From Arthrobacter crusticola (GTDB lineage: Bacteria > Actinomycetota > Actinomycetes > Actinomycetales > Micrococcaceae): 64,000 bases of DNA. Numbering within the stretch: position 1 is the stretch's first letter; every line of letters starts with the position of its first letter. The notes below the pieces were generated by a model. It did no database searches. It was not told the origin of the DNA and worked only from the letters and a program-made list of their open reading frames with translations. Below are positions 17,500 through 26,000 of this stretch, piece after piece. Where the stretch lies: positions 310,001 to 374,000 of the forward strand of contig NZ_SMTK01000003.1 of the NCBI RefSeq assembly GCF_004357995.1, in the 5' to 3' direction. A program made the position numbers and the translations under genes.

Positions 17500-18798
17500 G
17501 TGAAGGTTCTTGTGATTGGCCCCGGTGGCCGCGAACACGCCATCGTCCGTGCACTCCTTAACGATCCGTTCGTCCGCGAGGTCCACGCGGCCCCCGGCAA
17601 CGCCGGCATCGCTGCGGACGTCCCCACCCACAGCATCAACGCCAGTGATCCGGCGGAGGTGACGCAGCTGGCGCAGCGGCTCGGCTCGGACCTGGTGGTC
17701 ATCGGCCCCGAGGCGCCCCTGGCCGCCGGCGTGGCCGACGTGCTCACCGAGGCCGGGATCCCCGTCTTCGGGCCCTCCCGGGCGGCCGCCCAGCTTGAGG
17801 CCTCGAAGGCCTTCGCCAAGCAGGTCATGGCCGCGGCCGGCGTCCCGACGGCGATGGCCCGGGTCGCCTCGACCACCGCCGCGGCCGAGGAGGCACTCGA
17901 TACCTTCGGCGCCCCCTACGTGGTCAAGGACGACGGCCTGGCCGCGGGCAAGGGTGTCGTGGTGACCGGCGACCGCGCCGAGGCGCTCGCCCACGCCCAG
18001 AGCTGCTTCGACGCCGGCGGAAGCGTGGTCATCGAAGAGTTCCTCGATGGTCCCGAGGTTTCCCTTTTCGTGCTCTCCGACGGATGCAGCGTCGTCCCGC
18101 TCGCCCCGGCCCAGGACTTCAAGCGCATCCACGACGGCGACGTGGGCCCCAACACCGGCGGCATGGGCGCCTACTCGCCCCTGACCTGGGCGCCTCCCGG
18201 CCTCGTTGACGAGGTGGTGACGCGCGTAGCCCAGCCGGTGATCGACGAGATGGCCAACCGGGGCACCCCCTTCGTGGGCGTGCTGTACTGCGGGCTGGCC
18301 CTGACCTCGCGCGGCATGCGCGTCATTGAATTCAACGCACGCTTCGGCGACCCCGAGACCCAGGCGGTGCTGGCCCGCCTGCGGACCCCCCTCGGCGGGG
18401 TGCTGCTGGCGGCGGCCAGGGGCGGGCTGGACCGCCTCAGCGGCCTCCAGTGGTCCCCCCGGACCGCGGTGGCCGTGGTGCTCGCCGCGGAGAACTACCC
18501 CGAAGCGCCCCGGACCGGCGGGCGGATCCGCGGCCTGAAGCGGGCCGCGCAGCATGAGGACGTGCAGGTGCTGCACGCCGGAACGGCGGAGAAGGACGGG
18601 AAGGTGGTCAGCTCCGGCGGCCGCGTGCTCGCCGTCGTGGGGCTGGGCGGCGACCTTGCCGGTGCCCGGGCCACGGCCTACGACGCCCTGGCCGAGATCG
18701 AGCTCGAGGGCGGACAGTTCCGCACCGACATTGCCCTCAAGGCCGCCCGCGGCGAGATTCACGTCGCGCCGGCCGCCGCGCCGGTGGCGGGACGGTGA
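17500..18798 (+). CDS. purD: Phosphoribosylamine-glycine ligase (GAR synthetase)
   Basis: ATP-grasp enzyme joining glycine to phosphoribosylamine, the step after PurF. The 432-residue protein has all landmarks: N-terminal LVIGPGGREHAI, GPEAPLAAGVADVL, the ATP-grasp region VVKDDGLAAGKGVVV, the signature NTGGMGAYSPL, and FNARFGDPETQ. The start is GTG at 17500; ATG is not available close by and the motif begins at once. It overlaps purC by four bases (GTGA). purF and purM are about 7-9 kb away on the other strand, so the pathway genes are clustered loosely rather than in one operon. Confidence 0.97.
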   Translation: MKVLVIGPGGREHAIVRALLNDPFVREVHAAPGNAGIAADVPTHSINASDPAEVTQLAQRLGSDLVVIGPEAPLAAGVADVLTEAGIPVFGPSRAAAQLEASKAFAKQVMAAAGVPTAMARVASTTAAAEEALDTFGAPYVVKDDGLAAGKGVVVTGDRAEALAHAQSCFDAGGSVVIEEFLDGPEVSLFVLSDGCSVVPLAPAQDFKRIHDGDVGPNTGGMGAYSPLTWAPPGLVDEVVTRVAQPVIDEMANRGTPFVGVLYCGLALTSRGMRVIEFNARFGDPETQAVLARLRTPLGGVLLAAARGGLDRLSGLQWSPRTAVAVVLAAENYPEAPRTGGRIRGLKRAAQHEDVQVLHAGTAEKDGKVVSSGGRVLAVVGLGGDLAGARATAYDALAEIELEGGQFRTDIALKAARGEIHVAPAAAPVAGR

Positions 18799-19694
18799 GC
18801 TCCTTCGCACCCCCGCACCCGGAGCTGCCCGGCTGGAGTCACGTGTACTCGGGGAAGGTGCGCGACCTGTACGAGCCGGAGGACGGCGACCCGGACCGGG
18901 TCCTCGTCGTGGCCAGCGACCGCATCAGCGCCTTCGACCATGTGCTCGCCACGGAGATTCCGGACAAGGGCAGGGTCCTCACCCAGCTGAGCCTGTGGTG
19001 GTTCGAACGCCTCACCGGGGTGCCCAACCACGTGCTGGCCGCGGACGAGGCCGGCGGGGTCCCGGCGGCCGTCGCCGGCCGCGCCATGATCTGCCGGCGG
19101 CTCGAGATGTATCCGATCGAGTGCATCGCCCGCGGCTACCTGACCGGCAGCGGGCTGGCCGAATACCACGCATCGGGCACCGTGTGCTCCCTGCCGCTGC
19201 CGGCCGGGCTGCAGGACGGCTCCCGGCTCGACCCGCCGCTCTTCACGCCCTCGGCCAAGGCCGAGGTGGGCGAGCACGACGAGAACATCACCTATGACGC
19301 CGTCGTCATGACCGTGGGTGACGACGCCGCGGCGCAGCTGCGCTCGCTGACCCTGGACATCTACTCGCGGGCCGAGGCCATCGCCCGGGAGCGCGGGATT
19401 ATCCTCGCCGACACGAAGGTGGAGTTCGGGTTGGACCCGCTCGCGGGGCGGATCACCCTGGGTGACGAGGTGCTGACCCCCGATTCCTCGCGTTTCTGGG
19501 ACGCTTCGCAGTATTCCCCGGGCCGCGCCCAGCCCTCCTTCGATAAGCAGTTCGTGCGCGACTGGCTCACCTCGGACGCCTCCGGCTGGGACCGGGTGTC
19601 GGCGCCGCCGGCTCTTCCCGCCGACGTCGTGGAGCGGACCCGCGGGCGCTATATCGAGGCCTACGAGCGCCTGACCGGCCGCGCCTTCGCCTGA
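18795..19694 (+). CDS. purC: Phosphoribosylaminoimidazole-succinocarboxamide synthase
   Basis: Joins aspartate to CAIR with ATP to give SAICAR in purine synthesis. At 299 residues it is the long PurC form seen in actinobacteria and fungi. It shows SGKVRDLYEP at the N-terminus, LVVASDRISAFD, RRLEMYPIECIARGYLTGSG, DENITYD and DTKVEFGLD, all typical. The GTG start overlaps the purD stop, so the genes are translationally coupled. The next gene on the strand lies 201 bases on and is unrelated, so the purD-purC unit probably ends here. Confidence 0.97.
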   Translation: MSSFAPPHPELPGWSHVYSGKVRDLYEPEDGDPDRVLVVASDRISAFDHVLATEIPDKGRVLTQLSLWWFERLTGVPNHVLAADEAGGVPAAVAGRAMICRRLEMYPIECIARGYLTGSGLAEYHASGTVCSLPLPAGLQDGSRLDPPLFTPSAKAEVGEHDENITYDAVVMTVGDDAAAQLRSLTLDIYSRAEAIARERGIILADTKVEFGLDPLAGRITLGDEVLTPDSSRFWDASQYSPGRAQPSFDKQFVRDWLTSDASGWDRVSAPPALPADVVERTRGRYIEAYERLTGRAFA

Positions 19695-19895
19695 GGGTTC
19701 CCCCGGGTACCTGCTGCCCCGGCGCGGCTCCGCGGTACGTCATGAAGCCGACACTTTCGACCGATCCCGTGGAGCGCCGCGGGCCCGGCGTTAGACTCAC
19801 CTCACAATTTCGCAGCCGGCCCTGGTTCCGACGTTGGATGGCAGCCGCAGTGCCGGCCGGACCCCTGAGCAGCCCGTTCCGAGGAGGAGTTCCGA

Positions 19896-20198
19896 ATGCA
19901 GACGAAGATCACCGTCATCATCAACAACCCGACCGATCCCGAGGCCTTCGAGCGTGACTTCCCGGAGCTGCTGACGATCGCCAAGTCACTGCCCGGCCAG
20001 CTCCGCCTCGAGTCCGCCAAGGTGTGGCCGAAGGAAGACGGGACGCCGACGCCCGCCTACCGCACCCTCGATTTCTACTTCGAGAGCTATGACGCGGCCT
20101 CACAGGCCGTCAGCGTGCCGCAGGCCGGGCAGTTCTTCCAGAAGCTGGGCGGAATGGGAGGCACCTTCATGGGCCTTTTCTCCGAGGTCGAGCAGTAG
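19896..20198 (+). CDS. EthD-family small protein
   Basis: A 100-residue protein with the ferredoxin-like alpha/beta barrel pattern of the EthD family (TKITVIINNPTDPEAFERDF at the start, then a C-terminal GGMGGTFMGLFSEVE). Family members are dimeric; EthD itself is needed for ether degradation in Rhodococcus, but most homologues have no known role. A strong GAGGAGG ribosome site precedes the ATG. The gene stands alone between purC and a convergent hypothetical gene. I see no catalytic signature. Confidence 0.8.
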   Translation: MQTKITVIINNPTDPEAFERDFPELLTIAKSLPGQLRLESAKVWPKEDGTPTPAYRTLDFYFESYDAASQAVSVPQAGQFFQKLGGMGGTFMGLFSEVEQ

Positions 20199-20252
20199 CG
20201 GGAGCCGCACCTACGCCGGTGTCCGGCGTCGACCGGGCGGAGGGCCCCGCGC

Positions 20253-20873
20253 TTAGTCCGCTCCGCCTCCGGGCGCGAAGAGGTCGTCGAAGCCCTCGAG
20301 GGGAACCTCGACCAGGCCCGGGGAGCGCAGGCCGGGCGCGCCGGGGCCGCGGGGGTTCAGGAGGACTTCGGACAGCACGACGGCGTGGATCTTCGCCAGG
20401 TCGTACCCCACGCTCAGGGTCGCCCGGCGCAGGGACCCGGTGGTGGTGGGGTCCCAGTAGATCGCCGTCTGCAGGGCCTGGACGCTCCACAGCTCCCGGG
20501 AGGGCAGGAGGCCGTCCCCGGCGTCGGGCAGGTCGAAGAGGGCACCCTGTTCCGGGTCGGTGCCCGGAAGGAGGGTGACGCCCGGTGGACGGGTCAGGAT
20601 GGAGATCCTGCCGATGCCCTCGGCTGAAAGGTAGCCGCCCTTGTTGCTGGGGACTGCCGTGATCCCGGTATCGACGAAGACCGGGTTTCCCAGCAGCAGG
20701 TTCCAGACCCGGTCGCGGGTGGCGTGACGGTAGATCTCCCGGCGGACGAATTCCTCGGGCTGGTACTCGCTCAGGAAGTGCACCACGGCCTTCTGGGCCG
20801 CGGTGTCGATGAGCCCGGCCACCCGGTCGAGGGTGGGGCCGAACCGGGAGACGACCTGCGCCGCGTTGTGCAT
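20253..20873 (-). CDS. Conserved hypothetical protein, unrecognised
   Basis: A 206-residue protein I do not recognise. It has no signal peptide or membrane segment, is moderately acidic, and reads like a globular mixed alpha/beta protein: an N-terminal helical region (SRFGPTLDRVAGLIDTAAQK), a central set of short strands (VFVDTGITAVPSNKGG, GRISILTRPPGVTLL) and a C-terminal proline/glycine-rich tail ending in an acidic FDDLF. The ATG at 20873 is preceded by GGAAGAGG. It is convergent with the EthD gene. Codon use matches neighbours, so it is probably native. Confidence 0.7.
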   Translation of the reverse strand: MHNAAQVVSRFGPTLDRVAGLIDTAAQKAVVHFLSEYQPEEFVRREIYRHATRDRVWNLLLGNPVFVDTGITAVPSNKGGYLSAEGIGRISILTRPPGVTLLPGTDPEQGALFDLPDAGDGLLPSRELWSVQALQTAIYWDPTTTGSLRRATLSVGYDLAKIHAVVLSEVLLNPRGPGAPGLRSPGLVEVPLEGFDDLFAPGGGAD

Positions 20874-21009
20874 TGTTCGGGTGCCTCTTCCGGCGCTCGG
20901 GGTTTCGCTTGCTCCTAATCCAACCGCATCGGCCCGGCGATGCCGGGTCCAACACGCGCCCGCCGCGCGCATTCACCCAGGGGCGCCGCCGGATGTGGTC
21001 CGGAAACAG

Positions 21010-21041
21010 GAAAGGACGCCTCCGCGCTGCGGAGACGCCCC
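21010..21041 (-). terminator. Terminator downstream of tRNA-Pro
   Basis: On the minus strand a 12-base stem with two G-U pairs (arms 21029-21040 and 21014-21025) and an AGC loop is followed by TTTCC. It lies about 45 bases past the tRNA 3' end. Confidence 0.65.
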
Positions 21042-21084
21042 TGCTGCCGTGCCTGGATCACATGAACTTCAGTTCACTTCTTCG

Positions 21085-21158
21085 TCGGGGTGACAGGATT
21101 TGAACCTGCGGCCTCGTCGTCCCGAACGACGCGCGCTACCAAGCTGCGCCACACCCCG
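21085..21158 (-). tRNA. tRNA-Pro, anticodon CGG
   Basis: A 74-base cloverleaf on the minus strand. The acceptor stem pairs CGGGGTG (5') with CACCCCG (3'), with discriminator A. The anticodon stem CGTCG/CGACG encloses loop TTCGGGA, giving anticodon CGG (reads CCG). The T-arm GCAGGTTCAAATCCTGT is canonical. CCA is not encoded. It decodes one of the commonest proline codons in this GC-rich genome. No repeat or integrase suggests use as an attachment site. Confidence 0.95.
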
Positions 21159-21259
21159 ATAAATTGTTCCCGCCGCAGGACCTGCGGCAAAAGCAACTTT
21201 CCAAGAATACCCCGTGAAGGCCCGGGAGGCGAAACCCCGGCCCGCCACGGCCGGCGTCC

Positions 21260-23134
21260 CTACACCAGCGAGTCCTTCCAGGCCGCGTGCAGGGCCGCAA
21301 ACCGGCCGGTTCCACCGATCAGGTCCGCCGGTTTCCCGTCCTCAACCACCTCGCCGTCGTGCACCACCAGCACCCGGTCGGCGATGGCCACGGTGGACAG
21401 CCGGTGGGCGATGATCAGGGCGGTGCGCTGCCCCAGCAGCCGCTGCAGGCCCTCCTGCACGAGCCGCTCGCTGGGAAGGTCGAGGGAGGACGTCGCCTCG
21501 TCGAGGATCAGCACGGCCGGGTCGGCCAGGAAGGCCCGGGCGAAGCTGATCAACTGCCGCTGCCCCGAGGACACCCGGCCACCGCGCTTGTTGACGTCGG
21601 TGTCGTAGCCCTCGGGCAGTTCGCGGATGAACGCGTCGGCGCCGACGGCCTGCGCGGCCGCCTCGATCTCCTCCCGGGACGCATCGGGCCGGCCGAGGGC
21701 GATATTCTCGGCGACGGAGCCGCTGAACAGGAACGCCTCCTGGGTCACCATGACCACCGAGCGCCGGAGGTCCTTCGCGTCCACCTCGCGCAGGTCCACC
21801 CCGTCGAGGGTGATGCTCCCGGCGGAGACGTCGTAGAAGCGGGCGATCAGCTTGGCGAGCGTGGACTTGCCGGCGCCGGTCTGCCCGACCAGGGCCACGG
21901 TCTGGCCCGCCGGGATGGCCAGGTTCAGCGGCGGGATGACCTGCGGGCCGTCGGCGTAGCGGAACTCGACATCCCGGAATTCGACGGCGCCCCGGGCCTT
22001 CGGCAGGGACACCGGGTTCCGGGGCGGGCGGACCGTCGGAACCTCCTCAAGCAGCCCCGAGACCTTCTCAAGCGCCGCCGAGGCGGACTGGAAGGAGTTG
22101 TAGAAGAGGGCCATCTGGTCCACCGGCTGGAAGAAGCGCTTGCTGTAGAGCAGCAGGGCCAGCAGCGCCCCCACCTCAAGCGAACCCTCGAGGACCCGGA
22201 AGCCGCCGGCCGCAAGGACGACGGCCACGGTGAGGTTGCCGATGAGCACCAGACCCGGCTGGAAGACGCCGTTGAGGTTGATCGAGCGGATGGTGGCCTG
22301 GCGGTAGTCCTCGGCCAGTTCGTCGTACCGGGTGGCGTTGGCCGGTTCCCGGCGGAACGCCTTGACGGCGCGGATCCCGGTCATCGTTTCGATGAAGTGG
22401 ACGATGAGTTTCGCGGAGACCACCCGGGAGGACCGGAAGGCGATCTGCGAGTGCTTCTGGTACCAGCGGGCCAGCAGGAACATCGGAACCCCTGCCGCGA
22501 GGATCAGCAGGCCCGTCCGCCAGTCGAGGGCGAAGATGGTCACGGCCGTGAAGAGCATGAACATCACGCCGGAGGCCAGGGAGCTGACGCCCGAATCGAG
22601 GAGTTCGCGCAGCGCCTCAAGGTCCGAGGTCTGCCGGGAGATGATCCGGCCCGAGGTGTACTTCTCGTGGAACTCGAGGCTCAGCCGCTGGGTGTGGCGG
22701 AACACCCACAGGCGCAGGTCGAGCAGCATGGCCTGGCTCAGCCGCGCCGTCGCCCGCACGTACCCGGCGGTGAGCACGGCACCGAGGACGGCGGCGAGGA
22801 GGTAGGCGCCCCCGGCCGCCGCCAGCTGTACCGGGTTCCCGGCGATCAGGGCGGGCAGCGCGCTGTCGATGCCGAAGGCGATGATCGCCGGCCCGGCGAC
22901 CCGGGCGGCCTGGGAAACGACGACGAGGGCGATGGTGAGGACGAACTGCCGCCTGTTGGGCCGGATCAGCGACCCGAGCAGGCGGAAGGAGCGTGCCCGC
23001 ACCGACCGGTTCTGCGCCCGGTCCAGCAGGACCTCGTCCTCGTTGCTGACGCCCGCAGGGGCGGTCCCCGCCGTCGCCTCCGGGCTGGACTTCCGCCCCG
23101 GCCGCCGTCGCGGGCGCTGTGCAGCCTTTGTCAT
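21260..23134 (-). CDS. ABC exporter half-transporter, catalytic subunit
   Basis: A 624-residue ABC transporter with an N-terminal Ala/Pro/basic extension, six membrane helices (about 60-340) and a C-terminal ATPase domain. Walker A is [10 protein letters not shown], the signature is VSSGQRQL, and Walker B is [10 protein letters not shown] with the catalytic Glu present. Its ATG overlaps the stop of the preceding ABC gene by four bases, so the two form a heterodimer. The partner lacks the Walker B Glu; this subunit keeps it. That asymmetry is known from TM287/288-type exporters. The substrate (drug, lipid or peptide) is not indicated by the sequence. Confidence 0.93.
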   Translation of the reverse strand: MTKAAQRPRRRPGRKSSPEATAGTAPAGVSNEDEVLLDRAQNRSVRARSFRLLGSLIRPNRRQFVLTIALVVVSQAARVAGPAIIAFGIDSALPALIAGNPVQLAAAGGAYLLAAVLGAVLTAGYVRATARLSQAMLLDLRLWVFRHTQRLSLEFHEKYTSGRIISRQTSDLEALRELLDSGVSSLASGVMFMLFTAVTIFALDWRTGLLILAAGVPMFLLARWYQKHSQIAFRSSRVVSAKLIVHFIETMTGIRAVKAFRREPANATRYDELAEDYRQATIRSINLNGVFQPGLVLIGNLTVAVVLAAGGFRVLEGSLEVGALLALLLYSKRFFQPVDQMALFYNSFQSASAALEKVSGLLEEVPTVRPPRNPVSLPKARGAVEFRDVEFRYADGPQVIPPLNLAIPAGQTVALVGQTGAGKSTLAKLIARFYDVSAGSITLDGVDLREVDAKDLRRSVVMVTQEAFLFSGSVAENIALGRPDASREEIEAAAQAVGADAFIRELPEGYDTDVNKRGGRVSSGQRQLISFARAFLADPAVLILDEATSSLDLPSERLVQEGLQRLLGQRTALIIAHRLSTVAIADRVLVVHDGEVVEDGKPADLIGGTGRFAALHAAWKDSLV

Positions 23135-24942
23135 GCCAGGGCCTCTTCGTCGTCGTACCCGCTGTCGAGATCCACCGGTTCCTCGGTCAGGCTCGCAATG
23201 ACATAGCGGTAGTGGTCGTTGCGGGCGAGCAGTTCGATATGCGTGCCCACGTCGGTGATCCGCCCGTCCTGAAGCAGCGCGACCCGGTCGGCCAGGGCGA
23301 CGGTCGAGGGCCGGTGGGCGACCACGAGCGTCGTCGTGCCGCGCAGCACCTCCCGGAGCCGCTCCTCAACGAGCTCCTCGGTTCGCACGTCGAGGGCGGA
23401 GAGGGGATCGTCGAGCACCAGCACGCGCGGCTGGGCGGCGATGGCCCGGGCCAGGGCCAGGCGCTGGCGCTGGCCGCCGGACAGGCTCAGTCCCTCCTCG
23501 CCGATGAGGGTGTCGGCCCCGAGGGGGAGGGAGTAGACGAACTGCGCCTGGGCCACCTCGAGCGCCTCGGCCAGCAGGGCCTCCGCGTCGGCGTCGCTTT
23601 CGGTGCGGGCACCCATCAGGACGTTGTCGCGCACCGAGCTCGAGAAGAGGGTCGTGTCCTCGAACGCGACCGCCACCAGGGTGCGCAGGTCGGCCAGGTC
23701 GAAGTCCCGCAGGTCGATGCCGTCGAGGGTGATGCGCCCTCCGGTCACGTCGTAGAGGCGCGGCACGAGCTGCACCAGGGTGGTCTTGCCGCTGCCGGTC
23801 ACGCCCACCAGGGCCAGGGTTTCACCGGCCCGCAGCCGCAGCTCCACGCCGTTGAGGATGTCCCCGGCGGCGTCCTGGGTGTCGGGGTAGCGGAAGTGGA
23901 CGTCCTCGAAGGCCAGCTCCCCGCGCGGCTCGGACGGCCTCGCCGGTGCGGCGGGGGACGTAATGGGGTTCCGGGTCTCCATGACCTCGTAGTGGCGGTC
24001 GATGGCGGTCTTGGCGGTGAAGGTCATGGCCAGCAGCGGTCCGATGAATTCCACCGGGCCGGCGACGACGGCGGCGGTGGCGAAGAACGCGACGAGCGCC
24101 CCGATGCTCACCTGCCCCGAGGAGGCCAGCAGCACGCCGACGACAAGGGAGGCTCCCAGCGCCAGCTCCGGGAGCAGGGTGACCACGAGGGAGAAGTTGG
24201 CGAGCGATTTTGCCTTGACGATCTCGGTGCGGCGCAGCTGCTCCGCCTGCTCATTGAACGCATCGAGTGCCTCGCCGCTGCGCCCGAAGGCCTTGAGCAC
24301 GCGGATGCCGTGCACCGATTCCTCGACGGCGGTGGCAAGGTCGCCGGCCTGGTCCTGGCTCCTGCGCGAGACCCGGCTGTAGGAGGTGCGGAAGCGGAAC
24401 CCGTAGATCATGATCGGCACCGCGGCGGCGAGAAAGATCAGGGCGAGGATCCAGTTGGTCAGGAACATCACCACGACCCCGATCCCCACGGTCAGTGAGG
24501 TCACGACCAGCATGATGAGTCCGAACGCCATCCAGCGGCGCATCAGGTTCAGGTCCGACATGGCGCGGGAGAGCAGCTGGCCGCTTCCCCAGCGGTCGTG
24601 GAACTCCACCGGGAGTTCCTGGAGGTGCCGGTAGAAAGAGGTACGCATGCCGGTCTCCACGGAGGTGGCCGGACCGATGACGAACTGCCGCCGCAGGGCG
24701 ATCAGCGCCGCCTCGAGGACGCCGAGCAGGAGCACCAGCCCGGCGGCCAGCCAGACCCCCGAGGCGGAGCCGCCGGGCGTGAGCGAGTCATTGACGAGGA
24801 CGCGCAGCACCTGCGGGATCGCCAGCGCCATGACGCTCGCGGCCAGGGCGCACAGCAGGCCCAGCAGCAGCCGCGGGGCGATGGGACGCACGTGCGGGTA
24901 CAGGCGCTTCATCGACTCGCGCAGCGTCGGTGCCGGTTTCAT
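23131..24942 (-). CDS. ABC exporter half-transporter, degenerate-site subunit
   Basis: A 603-residue ABC transporter, first gene of an exporter pair. Six membrane helices (about 20-300) are followed by an ATPase domain with Walker [11 protein letters not shown], an intact signature [14 protein letters not shown], and Walker [13 protein letters not shown]. The second residue of that last pair is Asp where the catalytic Glu is usual, so this ATPase site is predicted to hydrolyse poorly. The ATG at 24942 has AGAGGTGG directly upstream; an in-frame ATG at 25026 lacks a ribosome site and would add 28 low-complexity residues. It is followed by the catalytic subunit with a 4-base overlap. Confidence 0.93.
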   Translation of the reverse strand: MKPAPTLRESMKRLYPHVRPIAPRLLLGLLCALAASVMALAIPQVLRVLVNDSLTPGGSASGVWLAAGLVLLLGVLEAALIALRRQFVIGPATSVETGMRTSFYRHLQELPVEFHDRWGSGQLLSRAMSDLNLMRRWMAFGLIMLVVTSLTVGIGVVVMFLTNWILALIFLAAAVPIMIYGFRFRTSYSRVSRRSQDQAGDLATAVEESVHGIRVLKAFGRSGEALDAFNEQAEQLRRTEIVKAKSLANFSLVVTLLPELALGASLVVGVLLASSGQVSIGALVAFFATAAVVAGPVEFIGPLLAMTFTAKTAIDRHYEVMETRNPITSPAAPARPSEPRGELAFEDVHFRYPDTQDAAGDILNGVELRLRAGETLALVGVTGSGKTTLVQLVPRLYDVTGGRITLDGIDLRDFDLADLRTLVAVAFEDTTLFSSSVRDNVLMGARTESDADAEALLAEALEVAQAQFVYSLPLGADTLIGEEGLSLSGGQRQRLALARAIAAQPRVLVLDDPLSALDVRTEELVEERLREVLRGTTTLVVAHRPSTVALADRVALLQDGRITDVGTHIELLARNDHYRYVIASLTEEPVDLDSGYDDEEALA

Positions 24943-25053
24943 TCCACCTCTTCGGTGCTCGATGTCGGTCCTGGATCCGGCACGGGCCGGGGCGGCCCCC
25001 GGAGCCCGGCGGGCCTGGCTCCCCATTGAACGAACAGCGGCGGAAAACTTCTC

Positions 25054-25998
25054 CTACGCGGCATCCCGGGCGGTCAGGGTGAGCAGGACGGCCTCGGGCC
25101 GGCAGGCCAGGCGCACCGGGGCGAACCGGGAGGTGCCTATGCCCGCCGAGACGTTCAGCGGCACCCGGCGCCCGCGGTGCTCCCACTCGGTGAGCCCGCG
25201 GGCACGCCAGGTCGGAAGGTCGCAGTTCGTCACCAGCGCCCCGTAGCCGGGAACGCAGACCTGGCCTCCGTGGGTGTGGCCGGCGAGGATCAGCTCGGCG
25301 CCACCGTCGGTGAAGTAGTCGAGCACCCGCTGGTAGGGGGCGTGGGTGACGGCGATGCGCACGTGCGGGGCCTCGGCGGAGGTGCTGCTCCCGGCGGGGT
25401 ACCCGGCGTACTTGTCGCGGTCGAGGTGCGGATCGTCGACGCCGGTGAAGTCGAGGCGGAGGCCGCGCATGCCGATGGACTGGCTCCGGTTGGTGAGGTC
25501 AATCCAGCCGGCGGTGCCGAAGGCGCTGAACATCTGAGCCCAGGGCAGCTCGCGGGGCCCGCGCGTGCCGGCGGAGGAGGGGCCGGAGAAATACCGGAGC
25601 GGGTTCTTCAGGACCGGCTCATAGTAGTCATTCGAACCGGGGACGAAGACGCCGGGAAAGCGGAGCAGCGGGCCCAGGGCCTCGAGCAGGGGGCCCACGG
25701 CCTTGCGGTGGCTGAGGTTGTCCCCGGTGTTGATGACCAGGTCCGGTTCAAGCCGGGCCAGGCCCTGCAGCCAGTCGCGCTTTGACTTCTGGTGGGGTGC
25801 CATGTGGATGTCGGAGAGCTGGAGCACCCGCAGGGGCCGGGCTCCGGGCGGGAGGATCCGCACCGTCTCCTCACGGAGCGAGAAGAGGGTCCGTTCGATC
25901 ACCGAGGCGTAGCCCAGGGTTGCGGCCCCGGCGAGTGCTGTGAGCCCGGTGCTCCATGCGAGCGCTGTCCCTACGCCGTTCGTCCTCGATGACTCCAC
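25054..25998 (-). CDS. Membrane-anchored metallophosphoesterase
   Basis: A 314-residue calcineurin-like phosphoesterase of the YkuE type. One hydrophobic N-terminal segment (about 13-32) is an anchor or uncleaved signal. Metal-site motifs follow in order: LQLSDIHM, NTGDNLSH, GSNDYY (in place of the usual GNHD), THAPYQRV and LAGHTHGGQ. Substrates of this group are uncertain; phospholipid-type phosphodiesters have been proposed. It lies two bases after the PBP gene on the same strand, a common actinobacterial neighbour pair, which suggests co-transcription and a cell-envelope link. Confidence 0.9.
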   Translation of the reverse strand: MESSRTNGVGTALAWSTGLTALAGAATLGYASVIERTLFSLREETVRILPPGARPLRVLQLSDIHMAPHQKSKRDWLQGLARLEPDLVINTGDNLSHRKAVGPLLEALGPLLRFPGVFVPGSNDYYEPVLKNPLRYFSGPSSAGTRGPRELPWAQMFSAFGTAGWIDLTNRSQSIGMRGLRLDFTGVDDPHLDRDKYAGYPAGSSTSAEAPHVRIAVTHAPYQRVLDYFTDGGAELILAGHTHGGQVCVPGYGALVTNCDLPTWRARGLTEWEHRGRRVPLNVSAGIGTSRFAPVRLACRPEAVLLTLTARDAA

Positions 25999-26000
25999 GT

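Noticed and set aside
21085..21158. tRNA-Pro as an attachment site for an integrated element
   Set aside because: No integrase, no direct repeat of the tRNA 3' end and no change of composition beside it.
21287..23206. 639-codon open frame opposite the ABC exporter gene
   Set aside because: It mirrors the ABC gene, is rich in Gly, Arg and Val, and shows no family signature.
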